Below, one piece after another: positions 63,660 to 64,000 of a stretch of 64,000 nt of DNA; positions within the stretch are counted from its first letter, which is position 1; each line of letters starts with the position of its first letter. Origin of the DNA: Hydractinia symbiolongicarpus (Eukaryota > Cnidaria > Hydrozoa > Anthoathecata > Hydractiniidae). The notes beneath the pieces are model-generated. The model ran no database searches, was not told the origin of the DNA, and was given only the letters and a program-made list of their open reading frames with translations. The translations under genes were made by a program, and so were the position numbers. The stretch is taken from the NCBI RefSeq assembly GCF_029227915.1, contig NC_079882.1, positions 17,126,501 to 17,190,500 on the forward strand, written 5' to 3'.

Positions 63660-64000
63660 ATATTACAGCCTTTATAGGACTGTGCACGTAGTTAAGAGTG
63701 TTGTAAAGCAACGGCGCCAATGAAAACGACTTGGGACGTTGTAGCGCATTGAGACTGGAAGGACTAGGCCAATGGTAACCTGCGCAGACAGGTGAAACCA
63801 CGTGATTTACGTGTGAGGTTTTTATTAGACTGCAAAAGGCCATATTACAGCTTTTATAGGACTGTGCAAGTAGTTAAGAGTGTTCTAAGGCCACGGCGCT
63901 AAGGAAAACCACTTGGAACGTTGTAGTGCACTGAGACTGAAAGGAATAGTCTAATGGTAACCTGCGCAGGCAGGTGAAACCACGTGATTTACGTATGAAG
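63660..64000 (+). repeat. Last monomers of the window
   Basis: Nearly two monomers in the order seen at 59,813-60,176 and 60,177-60,540. The sequence ends inside the array with no sign of a boundary. Confidence 0.85.

Larger units (their letters stand above)
1..64000. repeat. 182-bp tandem satellite array, whole window
   Basis: Every part of the window is the same head-to-tail monomer, about 352 copies, all in one orientation. Landmarks such as TTAGACTGC, CCTTTATAGGACTG, GTTAAGAGTGTT and ACGTGATT recur every 182 bp from the first line to the last. No non-satellite sequence interrupts it and both window ends lie inside the array. Length is fixed: the only net length changes I find are a 1-bp deletion (two sites) and a 16-bp deletion (four sites). 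Neighbouring monomers differ by many substitutions, whereas monomers 10 to 74 units away can be almost identical, which defines higher-order repeats. Nucleosome-sized monomers in HORs are typical of centromeric satellites; that assignment is inference. The family is not recognised. Confidence 0.99.

Noticed and set aside
9-63843. About 171 minus-strand frames of 61-67 codons with similar peptides (MAFCSLIKASHVNHVV type)
   Set aside because: They recur at monomer spacing, overlap each other by 19 nt, change phase from one monomer to the next, and are broken in about half of the monomers. I recognise no protein family and see no signal for expression. They are repeat by-products, so no CDS is annotated.
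1-64000. CRISPR array
   Set aside because: The period is a constant 182 bp with the whole unit conserved. There are no short direct repeats separated by unique spacers, and no cas genes.
1-64000. Transposon or retroelement insertion in the array
   Set aside because: The 182-bp register closes over the full window, and no stretch of non-monomer sequence, target-site duplication or poly-A tract is visible.
1-64000. Array inversion
   Set aside because: The landmark TTAGACTGC...CCTTTATAGGACTG keeps the same strand in every monomer inspected; no reverse-complement monomer was seen.
1-64000. tRNA, 5S rRNA or other Pol III gene hidden in the monomer
   Set aside because: No B-box like GGTTCGAATCC and no cloverleaf could be made out, and there is no T-run terminator in a consistent place.
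1-64000. Naming the organism or the satellite family
   Set aside because: I do not recognise the 182-bp sequence, and monomer length with HOR structure occurs in many plants and animals.

Overview
The whole 64,000-base window is one uninterrupted tandem satellite DNA array. A monomer of 182 bp is repeated head to tail on one strand about 352 times, and the array runs off both ends of the window. I see no unique sequence, gene, RNA gene, transposon, inversion or telomeric repeat. Array size, monomer length (about one nucleosome plus linker) and layered higher-order repeats (HORs) point to a eukaryotic centromeric or pericentromeric satellite. I do not recognise the family and cannot name the organism. 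By hand count a typical monomer is about 47% GC and CpG is close to its expected frequency.

Monomer register is very strict. Corresponding positions in the first and last monomers are exactly 350 x 182 bp apart once two deletions are allowed for: a 1-bp deletion present in two places (4,101 and 17,568) and a 16-bp deletion present in four (166-bp monomers starting at 39,129, 44,573, 47,287 and 53,095). Each looks like one event copied during array growth.

Layout. Left domain, 1 to about 26,258: a 12-monomer HOR (2,184 bp) and a 13-monomer HOR (2,366 bp, built as 9+4). A block of at least 10,265 bp containing both occurs twice, 13,467 bp apart (1-10,265 and 13,468-23,732), with few mismatches seen by eye. 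Between the copies lies a 3-monomer tandem duplication (about 11,648-12,739). At about 26,258 the array switches inside a monomer to other variants. The middle part (26,258-32,758) holds a 10/11-monomer HOR. The right domain (32,759-64,000) is a mosaic of long-period copies (24, 44, 30, 15, 32 and 10 monomers apart). It ends at 58.6-64.0 kb in local duplications of 1, 2 and 6 monomers and a 22-monomer copy.

The array encodes no visible protein system. A 66-codon minus-strand reading frame recurs at about 171 of 352 monomers, but it follows from the repeat sequence and I do not annotate it as a gene. Repeated dyads are the candidate functional sites: a GGCCTTT/AAAGGCC stem, a CACGT-GATTT-ACGTG dyad containing the E-box CACGTG, and the palindrome CCTGCGCAGG. 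The window is most informative as a record of satellite evolution by in-register unequal exchange, segmental amplification and monomer hybridisation.
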